Of a DNA stretch of 64,000 nt, positions 63,820 to 64,000 are shown one piece after another. Location: NCBI GenBank assembly GCA_964016985.1, contig OZ024828.1:7220610-7284609 (forward strand). The letters run 5' to 3'. Under the pieces are notes generated by a model, which saw only the letters and a program-made list of their open reading frames with translations, was not told where the DNA came from and did not search any database. Every line of letters begins with the position of its first letter. Positions within the stretch are counted from its first letter, which is position 1. The DNA comes from Anodontia alba. Taxonomy: Eukaryota > Mollusca > Bivalvia > Lucinida > Lucinidae. Both the position numbers and the translations under genes were made by a program.

Positions 63820-63933
63820 TTTAACCTAGACAGATAATTCACATGAAATGCCAAGTCTTATTTTCTCTGGAAATAATAATAAAAAAATCAAAATGTGGTC
63901 TGCTACAATTTTGCTTAGTGCTTTATGGGTTAA
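63820..63933. mobile_element. Family D MITE, right half
   Basis: CAGATAATTCACATGAAATG to GTGCTTTATGGGTTAA. Confidence 0.65.
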
Positions 63934-64000
63934 CCCTTGCCATACTGAATAAATTGCCAAGCCCCTTCAGGCAATCAGATAACCTGATCTAGATTGTTGA
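63930..64000. mobile_element. Family A TTAA MITE cut by window end, sharing a TTAA with family D
   Basis: TTAACCCTTGCCATACTGAA from the TTAA at 63930-63933, then CAGGCAATCAGATAACC. Confidence 0.75.

Overview
The window is nuclear DNA from an intron-rich metazoan. It holds a minus-strand gene split into short exons with GT..AG borders, long AT-rich introns packed with palindromic MITEs, tRNA-derived SINEs, a mariner element and Helitron-like elements with internal tandem repeats. That repeat mix, especially the tandem-repeat elements ending in an ACGG-like microsatellite and a hairpin (resembling the 'pearl' elements of bivalves), suggests a bivalve mollusc. The species cannot be named from this sequence, and the placement is inference.

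The main gene runs right to left through most of the window. Eleven consecutive exons could be defined from acceptor, donor and reading phase: 57149-57205, 51423-52970, 45004-45036, 32479-33107, 31512-31696, 30004-30120, 28283-28424, 27391-27743, 12110-12428, 10169-10382 and 5547-5687. All phases join without a stop. The product begins (within the window) with a disordered, arginine/serine/aspartate-rich region around a basic helical segment, then an acidic Thr/Glu-rich linker, then at least four and a half fibronectin type III (FN3) domains. Both ends of the gene lie outside the window or were not found. I do not recognise the family. In the 15-kb intron between the third-FN3 exons lies a 988-codon open reading frame on the same strand (18073-21088). 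It codes for a repetitive Lys/Glu/Asp/Ser/Gly protein, its stop codon is part of an AATAAA signal, and its acceptor phase fits the preceding FN3 exon, so it may be an alternative last exon or a nested gene.

Most of the rest is repeat. I use private family letters. A, B, C, D, N, Q and S are palindromic MITEs bounded by TTAA with termini starting CCC or CCT, as in piggyBac-type elements. E (with E2, E3), F, O, G, H, P and R are other palindromic families, and T marks Tigger-like CAGT..ACTG elements with TA duplications. Families with unrelated termini share the same inner palindrome: A, B, N, O, P, Q and S share a core built on CAAACAGTG.AGA.CCAGATC; E, E2, E3 and F share one built on CATATGTTGTGGGTACTCAT; C and D share one built on GACATTTCATG. 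Several elements abut through a single shared TTAA, and many are nested.

Items that stand out are: a probable type I hammerhead ribozyme inside a 394-bp insertion flanked by a 15-bp target duplication (17147-17570); a short minus-strand reading frame with a 2A-type motif followed by a GRQC-containing segment (22842-23144); an intronic tandem array made of decayed copies of an exon-intron junction (31976-32440); a 128-bp two-subtype tandem array in a Helitron-like element (34500-36865); a 61-bp array of about 31 units (42440-44350); and a complete but broken mariner (59563-60891).
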